A stretch of 64,000 bases of DNA from Lunularia cruciata. Taxonomy: Eukaryota > Streptophyta > Marchantiopsida > Lunulariales > Lunulariaceae. How positions within the stretch are numbered: the first letter of the stretch is position 1; each line of letters opens with the position of its first letter. The stretch covers positions 55,781,034 to 55,845,033 of the forward strand of contig OX419762.1 of NCBI GenBank assembly GCA_948567375.1. Reading direction: 5' to 3'. The notes below the pieces were generated by a model, which was not told where the DNA came from, ran no database searches, and saw only the letters and a program-made list of their open reading frames with translations. Positions 1-9,430 of the stretch are shown in pieces. The position numbers and the translations under genes were made by a program.

Positions 1-716
1 ACGATGTAGTGTGGAGGCAATTTATCCCGCAAATTCCACACCATGTGCTTCGTTCTCCCGTGGAAACACCTCACCCAATTGATCGGTTCTCTTGCAAATA
101 GCTTGTGAAAGAACACCGCTTGGTGTTTCATCACATAAGTGGTTCTCTCCGGCTTCAGAATGGCCATCAGTGCACTCACAATTCCTCTCTTCACATGGTC
201 TTTGTAGCTCTCCACTTTGTACCCATTCTTTGTCCGCTTTGACGAGAATGCATCTCTCACTTCCTGGGTTTCTTGAGCTATCTCTCCCTTTCCCAAGAAC
301 GTGGCCCCTTGCTCCGAGCCTACTTCCTTCTTGAGTACGAGTCTCCAATCCAACTCTGTCCAGTGAGCCGGATTTCCTCTCTTCCCTTCTTCCTCGGGTC
401 CATCGAGACACTTGCTCTCGATGATTTTTGTCATGAAACCTGGAAAGCTCACATTCTAGTTCCATGCCAGAAAAGTGATCCAAAGTTGGCTCAAGACTTT
501 GATCTTAGCAATTACATCTAACCTCCAAATTGCATGATTTCTCACTGCAAATTCAGAGTTCTTCTTTCCTCCTCTCATCTCTTTTGCCTTCTCACTATCT
601 CTCAATTTCACTCTCGCGACTTCTCCCTTATGCACTAACACGATTCCAACTCTATTTCCCTTCCCACGATCACCTGCAAGACAACTTCTCAACGGTGAAG
701 GAAAATTACTTGACAT
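1..716 (-). pseudogene. U3-encoded protein of family A (A2), N-terminal domain, broken
   Basis: The frame starts at the ATG at 714-716 (MSSNFPSPL...). Key blocks match the plus-strand copy at 53784: GDRGKGN, RNHAIWRLDV, ITFLAWN. A stop follows AWN, where other copies read AWNWN, and the same register continues with readable NGYKVESY and KPERTTYV blocks to the window edge. The protein is of unknown function, with no recognised fold. It has no signal peptide or membrane segment. The open frame at 22-483 in another register is a shadow. Confidence 0.7.
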
Positions 717-1129
717 TTCATCGTTGCAAGTTTGATTTTTATAGAGTTGCGCTTCTTTGTCTTTCTTCACTTTGAGTTTCTACTGAAAAATCACACTTCT
801 TGCATGCACCTGTCACTGTCAATCAACCTTTGCGCGTATGGGCCGCCGGTTTTTGAACGGTCCCTTCTTGAATTTCTCACCCCGACAAAAGGTTGTTAGA
901 CTATCTTCGCCTCGGTTGAGCTCCCCTTGATATGAAGACAATTTACTTCAGGTTGTATGCTGACAGGGCATTTCCGAGTACTTCGCCCTATGACCTAAAG
1001 TCAGTTTACTTTGGGTTTCATCCCGAAGACTCTTTTCTTTGCCTTCTTTGGCCATACATGCGCAATCCTACTTCTCTATACACTTCTTTTTCTTTATTTT
1101 GAAAAAAAACAAAAAGTGTGGGCACCACA
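1..1129 (-). repeat. LTR of family A, subfamily A2, partial
   Basis: The right boundary reads GGGCACCACA, the complement of the TGTGGTGCCC start of A2 LTRs, and lies directly against the polypurine tract. Only the first 1.1 kb of the LTR (U3) is inside the window. It includes an imperfect copy of the ACCCAAAGT/ACTTTGGGT inverted repeat near 1000, the small U3 frame and the N-terminal domain of the long U3 frame. Confidence 0.88.
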
Positions 1130-1145
1130 TACCCCCTCCCTCAAA
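1130..1145 (-). promoter_or_regulatory. Polypurine tract of family A
   Basis: On the minus strand it reads TTGAGGGAGGGGGTA and abuts the LTR start. Plus-strand DNA synthesis of LTR elements is primed from such a tract. An equivalent tract lies at 10806-10818. Confidence 0.85.
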
Positions 1146-1583
1146 TGTGAGCATCCCCGCAAACATAGACCTTGAGTGTCTTACCAACTTCTGAGTCTAT
1201 GGTCCAATATCTCTGAACTCTCCACCCGTTTACTTGAGTGGCAAAAGGATTACCTTCCAAATCTACAAGCTGCATGGACCCATTTTTGTAAAGATGAAGA
1301 ACTCGATAAGGACCGATTTATCTCAAATGCAACTTGCCTAGAAAAAATATTTGGCGATTGTCATATAACAAAACCAAATCCCCTTCACGTACAGTTACAG
1401 GCTTGATTTTCTTATTGTGCCTGACTTTCCTGTGTGCTTGTACTTCTTTCGTGGTTTGCATTGCATCGTCTCTTTTATCTTCTAACCACATCAATTGATG
1501 AATCTGAAGATCCTGACTTTCCTCTTCCAACATTTGTTCTTTGCATAGAACCCGATATGTCGGCACTTCAGATTCAACTGGCA
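1146..1583 (-). pseudogene. Integrase C-terminus of family A, fragment
   Basis: An 82-codon frame (1318-1566) covers the post-catalytic part of integrase: IHQLMWLEDKRDDAMQTTKE, then KKIKPVTVREGDLVLLYDNR. The same block follows the integrase core in the plus copy at 10390-10640. Sequence between 1146 and 1318 matches the tail of the pol frame with no clear frame kept. The core with the catalytic residues is absent, cut at the junction with the C element. Confidence 0.8.
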
Positions 1584-1639
1584 GTAATTGGAAATTCCTA
1601 CCTTGGTTTTGTACTTGAATTTTTTGTCGGGTCCAATCA

Positions 1640-2046
1640 AATTGAACCTTTTGACGTTCAAGCCAAGGTAGTCATATAATGACATCATAGTGTAGAGGTA
1701 CCACTATAAACCTCATACACTCCAAATATTCCTTCCCAATCTTAAAAGTAACAGGATGTGAGGTATGGAATGCAAAACCCTTTCTACCATCCACCATCAT
1801 CAATCTACTTCCAATCAATGGCTTGATAGGAATACCCAATTCCTTCACTACTTGCATAGACATGCAATTCTCTAAACTTCCAAAATCAACCAAAAACTTA
1901 CAACCTTGATTAGTTATCATACCTTGCAAGTGAAGCAAACTTGCATAGGTCGAGCCTTCAATTCTGTTAGAACTAATCAAGCTCCCAATAGGCGGCTCAA
2001 AATCTCCTACTAGGATTCCTTGATCATTTTGTTCAATATACTCCAT
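1640..2046 (-). pseudogene. Retropepsin-like protease domain of element C
   Basis: A 124-codon frame (1672-2046) contains TNQGCKFLVDFGSLENCMS, which aligns with the usual Ty3/gypsy aspartic protease core (hydrophobic-D-S/T-G-A-S). The catalytic triplet reads D-F-G here, so it is probably inactive. Later blocks are VVKELGIPI and FIVVPLHYDVI, the second being the usual position of the downstream hydrophobic-hydrophobic-G strand. The upstream part runs into gag. Confidence 0.65.
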
Positions 2047-2905
2047 CTGGGCAACTTGTTAAGGCTGCACATTCTTGAGTTGACATTCAACAATACAATG
2101 TCCAACTTGGCGATAATAAAAAGAACCTCCATTTTGTCACAATCTTTCTCTATTTGCTGTACCAAGTGCTCTTTGTTGGATGGCATCATTCTCTATTGGT
2201 ATCGGTTCCTCCACCCATGCATAGTGTATTGGTAAGCTTTGCGTAGGTTGAGGTCAATACCAAGTTGTCGCAACCAAGGAATCATAGTGCTTAGCCAATT
2301 GCATGGCTTCTTCTACATTTTGTGGTCCCGCATGTTCACCTCCAATTTGGTTCATGCCTTCAATCCTTGCACAAATTGATCCAAAACTTCACCTTCTTGT
2401 ATATTTGGAATTTGCATGATGATGTTCTAAAATTGTGTGATGTAGCTCCTTACAGAGCCAATCTATTCAACTCTGCCAATTTATCTTGTGCAACTCCGAT
2501 GGCATTTATAGTTTGAAATTGACCAAGTATTGCATCCTTCAATTTTGCCCATGTCAAAATTGGTGCAACAATCTGTCATTCAGCTCGGTCTACTTGGAAT
2601 CACTACCAAAGTTTTGCCACACCATCCAATTGGCTAGAAGCTAAGAGAATCTATTTTTGTTCATCTTGAAAGTTGGTAGCTTCAAAGTAACATTTTGTAG
2701 TCAAACACAATATCCTCCATTGTTCTCAAAAGATTCTTACCTTCAAACACCTTGGGTTTTGGAAATCGAATGCAATTTTCTCCATCTTGAACTAGTGCTC
2801 TCTCTTTATGTTCTTGTTGTTGCTGCCCTTGTGCATCCAACAATCGAGTAAGGTGCTTAATTTGTTGTTGCATCGCAAGGATAACGTCTGATATTGCCAC
2901 CATAG
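2047..2905 (-). pseudogene. gag of element C, degenerate
   Basis: The start is probably the ATG near 2903 (MVAISDVILAMQQQIKHLT), followed by a Gln-rich stretch and FPKPKVFEGKN, typical of the gag N-terminus in plant chromoviruses. After about 70 codons the frame breaks, and fragments continue in all three registers. The same order is seen at 34331-35225. No intact zinc knuckle can be read. Confidence 0.62.
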
Positions 2906-3170
2906 CTACTACTCTATCCCACTATTCTTAATTTATCTAATTGATTAACACATAGATGCACATTGATTAACACATCCATTGGTCCCCATAAGTTACAATA
3001 GGAAGTATCAAGGGTTCCTCAGACAAGGTGATCATATGTAGAAAATACTACCCAAAACATGAGGTGATAGATTGGGTGAAATGATGCTTAGGTAATATTT
3101 GGACATGAAAATCCCAATGGTTTGGTGGAAGTGGATATGGTGGTCCATAAATTCCATCCATCCCATTCTT

Positions 3171-3183
3171 GCTCTAATACCAA
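3171..3183 (-). promoter_or_regulatory. Primer-binding site, initiator tRNA-Met type
   Basis: On the minus strand it reads TTGGTATTAGAGC directly after the LTR. The usual plant chromovirus site is TGGTATCAGAGC, complementary to the 3' end of initiator tRNA-Met. One base differs (C to T). Confidence 0.8.
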
Positions 3184-3594
3184 TGTAAAAGACCGTGACC
3201 AAGGAGAGAAATAGGAGAATGGAAGCTCACATTGGGACACTTGAATGAGTGAAAACTCCAAATGCCTAGCATGAGCTTTGGCTTTGGTATTTATAGGTAG
3301 CATACAAGGCACTTGATAAGCTTCTTAAGGAGCTTCCTTGAGCCACTTTTTTAGAGTGCAAGCCAAGTTAACTAGGAAGCTTCTCAAGGAACTTTCTTCT
3401 AGAAGCCACCTACTTAGCGCACAAGCTAAGCTAGTTAGAAGCTTCTAGAAGCTATTTGCTTGGGGTGCAAGTTAAGCTAGTTGAGAAGCTTCCCAAGAAG
3501 CTTCCTAGATGCTTTTGGAATATTCTGGGCTAATTTGGCTTATTCTCTACTTTGTTAGCCTTACGACTATGTCGTTAAACTCCATATTGTTATA
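3184..3594 (-). repeat. 5' LTR of element C, 411 bp
   Basis: On the plus strand it starts TGTAAAAGACC and ends ATTGTTATA. The matching LTRs at 30279-30688 and 35463-35859 end in TTACA, so the outer CA has decayed. It holds several AAGCTTC-rich direct repeats shared with those copies. Confidence 0.82.
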
Positions 3595-4554
3595 GGACTA
3601 TAAAAGAATCCAAAACAAAAAGGCTTGCGGGCCCAAGAGTTCTTAACTCTTTCCTCAAAGCCAAACACCTAGAAAAAATACCAAGTCAACACACTAGAAT
3701 CCAAAATAGTGGTGTTTATCTTTTCCACTTCCTCTAAAGTAAGGTTCCCACTATCTTACCTATTGTGACAACCCGACAAATATCACTTTGGCGGCAATCA
3801 GGTAAGTAAAGTTTGTTCCCGTAGAGATATGATTCAGAATTGGTCAAATACAAAGTCAAATGATACAATGTATTCCTTCTTGATTTTGTCTTTTATCTCT
3901 CATGTAGCAACTACACCCAAAAGAGAGTAACAAGCACTGATTTGCAATCTTGTTACAAATTAAGACTCCTTAATCACAACTCCATCAAATCTTTCCAAAC
4001 AATCTTGATTGTGATGATTCAGGCTCTCCCAAAAATGGCACTTCATTGCAAAACAACTTCACCTCAGAATTGTGTTCCACCCCTCCACTGCAAGCACAAC
4101 TTCCTTGATCAAAATTGCTTCACATCAACTCTGCATTGCACTCACAAATGCAGAATACTACCAACACTACAATTCTCTCAGATCTATCAAGGTATTGCTT
4201 TGATTGCACTTCACTCAAGATCAAACACACAGAATGAAGATCAAGGCTGCATAATCCAACATCTAACAAGCACATTGACTTGCACTTCAAAATTCTCCAC
4301 ACACTCACAAACACACACATAGAATTGATACTTGGAATCAAGCTCAAGCAACAAGCACTACTTCACAGCACTTCACTTTATCTATTCTCAGAAATTAAGA
4401 GTACTGAACAACATATGACTACAAATGCCACCTTTAAATATTGAAGCAAATGACAATTACTAATAACTATACCATTCTACAACAACTTTTACTGCTTGCA
4501 AATCCAAAATGACAATACACCTCTTCATATCTACCTCTTCATATCTCAAAATTG

Positions 4555-5030
4555 TTACTTCTCCAATCTGATGTCTACTTCTTCCTCGGCTTCCAATCCC
4601 AAAGTAATTTCACTCACTACTCTATCCTCGGGTTTCACAACTACTAAATCCTCTACCAATTCTACTAATTCTTCACTTGGATCTACAATTACACGGGCAG
4701 GTAACCTATCTAACTCTTTATCTCCTGACCCACTCTTCTTTAATATCTCTAATGATAAGTCCAAAGACACCTATACTCCTACTTCTCTTACTTTGGGTCT
4801 AACTACTATCAATTCCTTTGTTAATTTTACTATATCATCATCAAGAATTGTAATTGAAAGCATGAGTACACTATCTATGCCTTCAATTTGTAACCCATTT
4901 TCCTCTAATTGCTCATGTTACTGACCTGAAGACACTTATTGTCTAATCCTACACTTCGGGTTCATTCACTACTACTACTTCTCCTTCAATTCTACCTTAT
5001 CTTCAATCAGAACTGAAATTGAAGTCATGG
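4555..5030 (-). pseudogene. U3 protein tail of subfamily A3, broken
   Basis: A 71-codon frame (4555-4770) reads SLEILKKSGSGDKELDRLPA, then VELVEDLVVVKPEDRVV and ends near GLEAEEEVDI. This is the conserved C-terminal signature of all family A U3 frames. Upstream, the same strand holds further copies of the module ...SITILDDDIV..., separated by a frameshift and stops. The better copy is at 28116-28487. Confidence 0.6.
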
Positions 5031-5285
5031 GTATCCTAAATATCGTCTTTCACTATCCTAACTATTTTAGACGCTTCAAATATCTAACCCAAAGACTCTT
5101 ACATCTAATGTCTGACTACCTCGGGTTGAATCACATTTGTCTTGAGGTCAAGTCTTTAGACCCAAAGTCATGTAAACCCGAAGTCCAAAGTCTGAAGTTG
5201 TATAGACCCAAAGACACCAACCCAAAGTCAGTCAACTACTTTTTACATCTACTCCCAAAAATTCAAATACTTTTAACTTCTACTA

Positions 5286-5561
5286 TCAACCTCCAAACTT
5301 TGTGATTTTGGTGGCAACAAAACGCCCTGAACTACGTGCTTCCAACAAGATATAACACACTTGATTTAGACATGTCATCATAGAGATATAGCCCATGCAA
5401 TAATCTTGACCTATAACCTCCATTTTGATGCAAAGAAACCCTCTTGAGGCATCTGACCTCCTTCTTCCTCTTCCTCTGACACAAAGTAAGCTTCTTTGGG
5501 TCTGATCCAATTCAATTCCTTCTTCCTCTAACACAAAGTCAACTTCCTCAGGCCTGATCAA
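5286..5561 (-). CDS. Small A3-specific U3 frame, unknown
   Basis: This 91-codon frame lies about 100 bp inside the A3 LTR and reads MIRPEEVDFVLEEEG, then a basic stretch VRGRGRRR. The other A3 LTR has a related start (IKPKEVDFVSDEDG, near 27545), broken by a stop. It occupies the place of the small U3 frames in A1 and A2 but shares no clear residues with them. It may be non-coding. Confidence 0.3.
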   Translation of the reverse strand: MIRPEEVDFVLEEEGIELDQTQRSLLCVRGRGRRRSDASRGFLCIKMEVIGQDYCMGYISMMTCLNQVCYILLEARSSGRFVATKITKFGG

Positions 5562-5797
5562 AACACAAGTTTCCCCTCATTTCTTCTCCATTTGGTTTCA
5601 ATTTGGTTTCAACAAGGCACTTCTTCTTCAAAACTCATCCAAAATGAAAAATGTGTGTACCACACCTATGACTAACTTGAGCTAATCATGACTAAAGTAG
5701 AATCATTATTTATCTCTATATAAATAATATCTCTCATATATTTGTAATACTAAACTAAATATCATAATACCACACACATGCACAAATGGGTGTTACA

Positions 5798-6273
5798 GTT
5801 CACAACTCAAATCACATTTAATTAGATCAATACTTGATATGTCACTCAATAATCTGCCAACAATTGTGCATTGATTACAATCAAGTCATACCAACTCTAG
5901 CTAAGAGACTTCAAGTGATGTTTGCCAACCTCTATCCACCATAACTAAGAACTCAAAGGCTCAACATGAGAGAAGTGAGCTCTCTACATTTGCACTTTGA
6001 AAGTATACTCCTTGAACTTGACCTAGGTCTCCAACCCTAATGGTTCTATTGACGGCACATCCTGTAGTGCAAATAGTGCAAGTGAGGGTGGGCCCACCAT
6101 GTTAGTACTCCAATAGAAAATCTGACCATCAACAAGTAGTCTATGAGTAATTGCCAAAATTACCTCTAATTATCAACACTACTACTCTAGAGTCTAAGCA
6201 ACCTAGGTGTGATGCTATAAATGGTGGGAGAATGTTGTTGCAACTAATTGGTCCTTTACCTTGTGCTACCTAT
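5798..6273. other. Unassigned 476 bp
   Basis: This is non-coding sequence between the end of a B LTR and the start of an A LTR. I find no long frame, LTR end or repeat shared with the rest of the window. The last 5 bp (CCTAT) would be the left target copy of the element that follows. Confidence 0.5.
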
Positions 6274-6359
6274 TGTGGTACCCACATTCTTTTGTTTTTC
6301 TATGATTAGTAGTGTTTAAGAGACGAAGTAAGCACTAAAAGTTGAATTGCGGATAAAGA

Positions 6360-6614
6360 ATGGACAGAAGAAAATTTGGAGGAAATCCGAAGAAGATGAC
6401 ATTGGATCCAATGATGGAGGTACTCAAAAGAGGAGTATGCCGGAAAAAGTCCAAAGATCACCACCTTTGGGTTGGAAGATGCAGGAAAGACAAAGACCGT
6501 TTAACAAACTCTATATGTGGCAAGAAAGTACATTTCAAGAAACGGCGGGGGTAGAAGAAGCATGTCTTGACAGTGACTGGGAGTGCACACAGAAGAGAGC
6601 AATTCGCAGATGAA
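6360..6614 (+). pseudogene. Small basic U3 frame of A1
   Basis: The frame starts MDRRKFGGNPKKMTLDPMME and continues with KDRLTNSICGKKVHFKKRRG, stopping after 64 codons. The equivalent at 10905 is 87 codons and has KKHVLTVT after the break. A third copy lies at 44220. The product would be small and Lys/Arg-rich. Function unknown. Its place, about 90 bp inside the LTR and upstream of the long frame, is the same in all A1 copies. Confidence 0.5.
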
Positions 6615-6838
6615 ATTGACTGAAGAATGACTGCGATTTGGGGCAATATAAAATTGTGACTGCGCAAGGGAAAGTTGAATACTCTGAGTAAATTTCCAAT
6701 TCCTTTGAGTAGTTGTCCTGTAGTAATGTGTGTTCGGAAGCCCATTGAGAGTGAGATTTTCCGAAACCTAAGGGAGTTAGAGTGTCTCATCCAGGAGAGG
6801 GTCTTATTTTCTAACATCGTAGAACAAGAGAACAGATC

Positions 6839-7628
6839 ATGGCAAAGAAGGTGGCCAACGTGCTGGCGGTGAGAGGTTTTGCAATTCAAAGGGTAGATAT
6901 AGTGGCGAGAATCAAAGTCCTGATTAGACTTTGTATTACCTTTTTAGCATGGAATTGGAATTTCAGTTTCACGGGAGTGATGGTAGAGATTGTTGCCAAT
7001 AATTGTGAGGAGGGTCCTGAGGTGGAAGGAAAGAGAGGCAATCCGGCTCGATGGACTGAGTCGGATTGGAAGTTGGTATTGGGAAGAGAAGCAGGAGAAC
7101 CAACAGGGATCACCTTCTATTGGAAGTGTGATGCTACAGAGGAGACAGCGGAGATCCGCAATTTGTTCTCTGCTCCAAGAACCACAAATGGCTACAAGGT
7201 AGAGTCCTATTGGGACCCGATCCAAAGAAGTATTGGAGGAGCCATGATGGCCATGTTCAAGCCAGAACAAACTACTTACGTGAACATGCAGCATGCCGTC
7301 TTCTTCCATCAGATGTTTGCAGGAGCTCTAGTGAATTGGGCAAAGTGCTTTCATCACCAAACGAGGCAGATGGTGGTGAATTGGAGAACAGGCTTGCCAC
7401 CACATTATTTTGCACCGTTTGCAGCCCACTTCTACTTTGGGCTGAACCTACTATCCGAAGAAGAGCGTCATTGTATGGTGTCTCATATGCATCCCGATTT
7501 GCAACGAGAAGCAGACAAGGAGGAGCGCCAGTATATGCTGCATCTTTGAGCAAATGATGAATACTTTGCAAGGATAGGACAGTGGAAAGTCAAAGAAATT
7601 ACCAGTCCAAGGACAAAGAAATGTGGCG
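6839..7628 (+). pseudogene. U3-encoded protein of family A (A1), N-terminal domain
   Basis: The frame starts at MAKKVANVLAVRGF and is open for 236 codons, the longest intact stretch of this domain in A1. Motifs are ITFLAWNWNFSF, GKRGNPARWTESDW, NGYKVESYWD, MAMFKPEQTTYV, AVFFHQMF, PPHYFAPFAAHFYFGLNLL. A TGA after YMLHL replaces the GAA or CGA seen in sister copies; the register then reads on to the deletion point. No signal peptide, membrane segment or known catalytic motif is visible. It is probably a cytoplasmic or nuclear protein of the element, but this is inference. Confidence 0.7.
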
Positions 7629-7640
7629 AACCCGATTTAA

Positions 7641-8021
7641 ACCCAATTTTTGCACCAGCAAAAATTACGATTTAAAGACATTTTGTTTAAAGAACAAAAG
7701 CAGGTGACGGTAAGTTGGATGAAGGTTCCTCATCTTGGGGAAACTACTTTGTCAGAAGATGAGGATGAATCCAAAGATTCATTGTCTTTGTCTTCCAAGG
7801 ACTCCAAAGCCGATGTCCAAGTAAATTATTTGGAATGCTACGAGGTAGAGGTCGGCAATGAAGACCCATACAACACCGCTACGGGCAAACAAGACTTGGA
7901 GGAAGGGGGTTTGATGGTAGTACGTCTTGGATTGAGCCGAGTAAGTCACGTAGAAGGTGTCATTAACCCCGATGACTGTCACAATGTGGTCTTGACTGAA
8001 GAAAAGATTTTGAAGATTTGA
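7641..8021 (+). pseudogene. Protease/RT linker of family A pol
   Basis: A frame of 123 codons begins just after the deletion point. It holds an acidic Ser-rich stretch (SEDEDESKDSLSLSSKDSK), then VNYLECYEVEVG and ends at EKILKI. The same linker stands at 17541-17900 after the protease LLIGRPWL block. It would be part of the polyprotein, without a known domain. Confidence 0.7.
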
Positions 8022-8997
8022 AAGACAGTCACCGCCAAGGAGTTGGCAGGATATACTGCCCTATTTATAGAGTTCCAGGATGTATTTGCCTGGTCTATTG
8101 ACCAAATGCTGGGAATTCCACGAGAATTTAGCAAGCACCAGATTGATCTGGTCAAAGGTGCAATTCCGTTTGGCAAAGACAATACCGCCTGAACCCGAAG
8201 TACTCCCTCTAAGTAAAAGACAAAATTGATAAGTACTTAAGGGCCGGAATAATTTTCCCTGTTCTAAGTAGTGAGTGGGTTTCTCCCATTATCATCGTTC
8301 CAAAGAAGAAGATAGGGAAAATTTGAGTGTGCCAAGATTTTTGCAAATTAAATGCAATCATCCAAAAGGACCATCATCCTTTACCATTTACAGATACAAT
8401 TTTGGACCAAGTAGCTGGTCATCCATGCTATAGTTGTCTTGATGGATTTTCAGGGTACAATCAAGTATCCATTCGAGAAGAAGACAAGGACAAAACCACA
8501 TTCACAACTGATTGGGGCACTTTTGCTTACAATCAAATGCCCTTTGGGTTGTGTAATGCTCCTGCTACTTTCCAACAGATGATGAACTCAATATTCAAAG
8601 ATTTTCTGCTTAAATTTGTGGAGGTCTTCATTGATGATTTTTATGTGTTTGGGCAAAGAGATGTACATTTAGATTACCTTTGCCAAACTTTTGAAAGGTG
8701 TTGTTTTGCCGGCTTGTCATTACACCCGGAGAAATGCTTCTTCGCAATGAAGGAGGGAATTCTTTTGGGGCATCGGGTGTCAAGCCGAGGTATTGAAGTG
8801 GATGTCAAGAAGGTTAAAGTAATTGCAGCTTTGGAATCCCTGAAGAAACTCCGGGAGCTGAGAGCCTTCTTAGGACATGTTGGATACTACAGACGCTTTG
8901 TGTCAAATTATGCGGTGCTTGCTGCACCCCTTACCAAGCTTCTGAAGAAATCCAAAGATTATCTATGGGAAGCAAATCAAGAAGAAGCTTTCTAGGT
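8022..8997 (+). pseudogene. Reverse transcriptase of family A
   Basis: After a frameshift near 8170, a 222-codon frame (8327-8995) covers most of RT: CQDFCKLNAIIQKDHHPLPF, DGFSGYNQV, FAYNQMPFGLCNAPATFQ, the catalytic F-I-D-D-F, EGILLGHRVSSRGIEVD and FLGHVGYYRRF. The F-x-D-D-F form and the LGHxVSxxGIEVD block are typical of the Athila/Tat branch. A stop replaces the codon before VCQDF, and another ends the connection at 8993-8995. Confidence 0.85.
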
Positions 8998-9430
8998 GTT
9001 GAAGAAGAAACTGGTTGAAGCACCAGTCATGAGGGCCCCAAATTGGGACGCCCCTTTTCATGTATATGTGGACACTTTGTCCATGGCCATCGGAGTAGTC
9101 TTAAGTTAGAAGGACGAGAAGAAAAAGGACTACCCGGTGTATTATGCCAGCCGACAACTTTCAGTTTCTGAAAAGAACTATTCAACTACTAAAAGAGAAG
9201 CACTCGGGATGGTGTATGCCTGCAAGAAATTTTACCACTACCTATTAGGATACAAATTCGTCTTCTATGTGGACCATTATGCACTTCAACACTTGGTCAA
9301 GAAGGCAGATTTGTCCGGGCAAATTGCACGATGGATCTTGTTGTTACAAGAATTCACATACACTGTACAAGTAAGGAAGGGAGCTTTGCATTCAAATGCG
9401 GACGTCTTATCCAGGTTAGAAATGCAAGAC
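8998..9430 (+). pseudogene. RNase H of family A
   Basis: The fragments VYVDTLSMAIGVVLS (normally a D-A-S/T triplet), then the open stretch YYASRQLSVSEKNYSTTKRE, LLGYKFVFYVDHYAL and HSNADVLSR follow the Ty3/gypsy RNase H order. The catalytic order D, E, D, D can be traced. The first part is broken by a stop at the serine block; from 9137 the frame is open into integrase. Confidence 0.8.

Larger units (their letters stand above)
1..1583 (-). mobile_element. Family A Ty3/gypsy element, 3' remnant
   Basis: Read on the minus strand, this is the end of an integrase region, a polypurine tract and then an LTR of subfamily A2 that runs off the left edge. The order IN, PPT, LTR is the normal 3' end of a Ty3/gypsy element. 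The internal part stops abruptly near 1583, where sequence of a different family (C) begins, so most of pol is missing. The match is to the plus-strand copy at 10380-10820, with the same terminal residues and the same PPT. Confidence 0.88.
1584..3594 (-). mobile_element. Family C chromovirus-like element, 5' part only
   Basis: From right to left: LTR, initiator tRNA-Met type primer site, gag and protease. The protease end is cut at the junction with the A remnant near 1583, so RT, RNase H and integrase are missing. It is collinear with the complete element at 30279-35859 (protease region near 33870-34330, gag 34331-35225). The right LTR edge lies inside a B LTR (TTGTTATA then GGACTAT), so C landed in B. 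Confidence 0.82.
3764..5664 (-). mobile_element. Solo LTR of family A, short subfamily A3
   Basis: The LTR begins TGTGACAACC and ends GTGTACCACA on the plus strand, the complement of TGTGGTACAC...GGTTGTCACA. It is flanked by a perfect 5-bp duplication CCTAT (3759-3763 and 5665-5669), which proves the ends. Its length, 1.9 kb, is half that of A1 or A2. The N-terminal and coiled-coil parts of the U3 frame are absent; the tail of the frame, the TATTTAAA box (4433-4440, complement) and the R-U5 part are kept. Confidence 0.92.
3595..5797 (-). repeat. LTR of family B, fragment, split by a solo A3 LTR
   Basis: The B LTR pieces are 3595-3763 and 5670-5797. The right end reads GGGTGTTACA, the complement of the B start TGTAACACCC. 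The left piece begins at GGACTATA inside the LTR, where element C is joined. Both pieces align with the full B LTR at 56842-57531, including the block CAAGTCAACACACTAGAATC. Confidence 0.85.
6274..7640 (+). repeat. 5' LTR of A1 element, truncated
   Basis: It starts TGTGGTACCCACATTC and follows the complete A1 LTR at 10819 with few changes until about 7630 (ACAAAGAAATGTGGCGAACCCGA), then breaks. The missing 3' part holds the coiled-coil region, TATA box and R-U5. Confidence 0.9.

Noticed and set aside
22-483. 153-codon open frame on the minus strand
   Set aside because: It overlaps the conserved register of the U3 protein in another frame; the homologous shadow (54017-54289) exists because the real frame is GC-biased at codon ends. 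No independent conservation.
6269-6273. CCTAT before the A1 LTR identical to the target copy of the solo A3 LTR at 3759
   Set aside because: Two elements with the same 5-bp flank could suggest a preferred site, but 5 bp recur by chance and the orientations differ. No further support.
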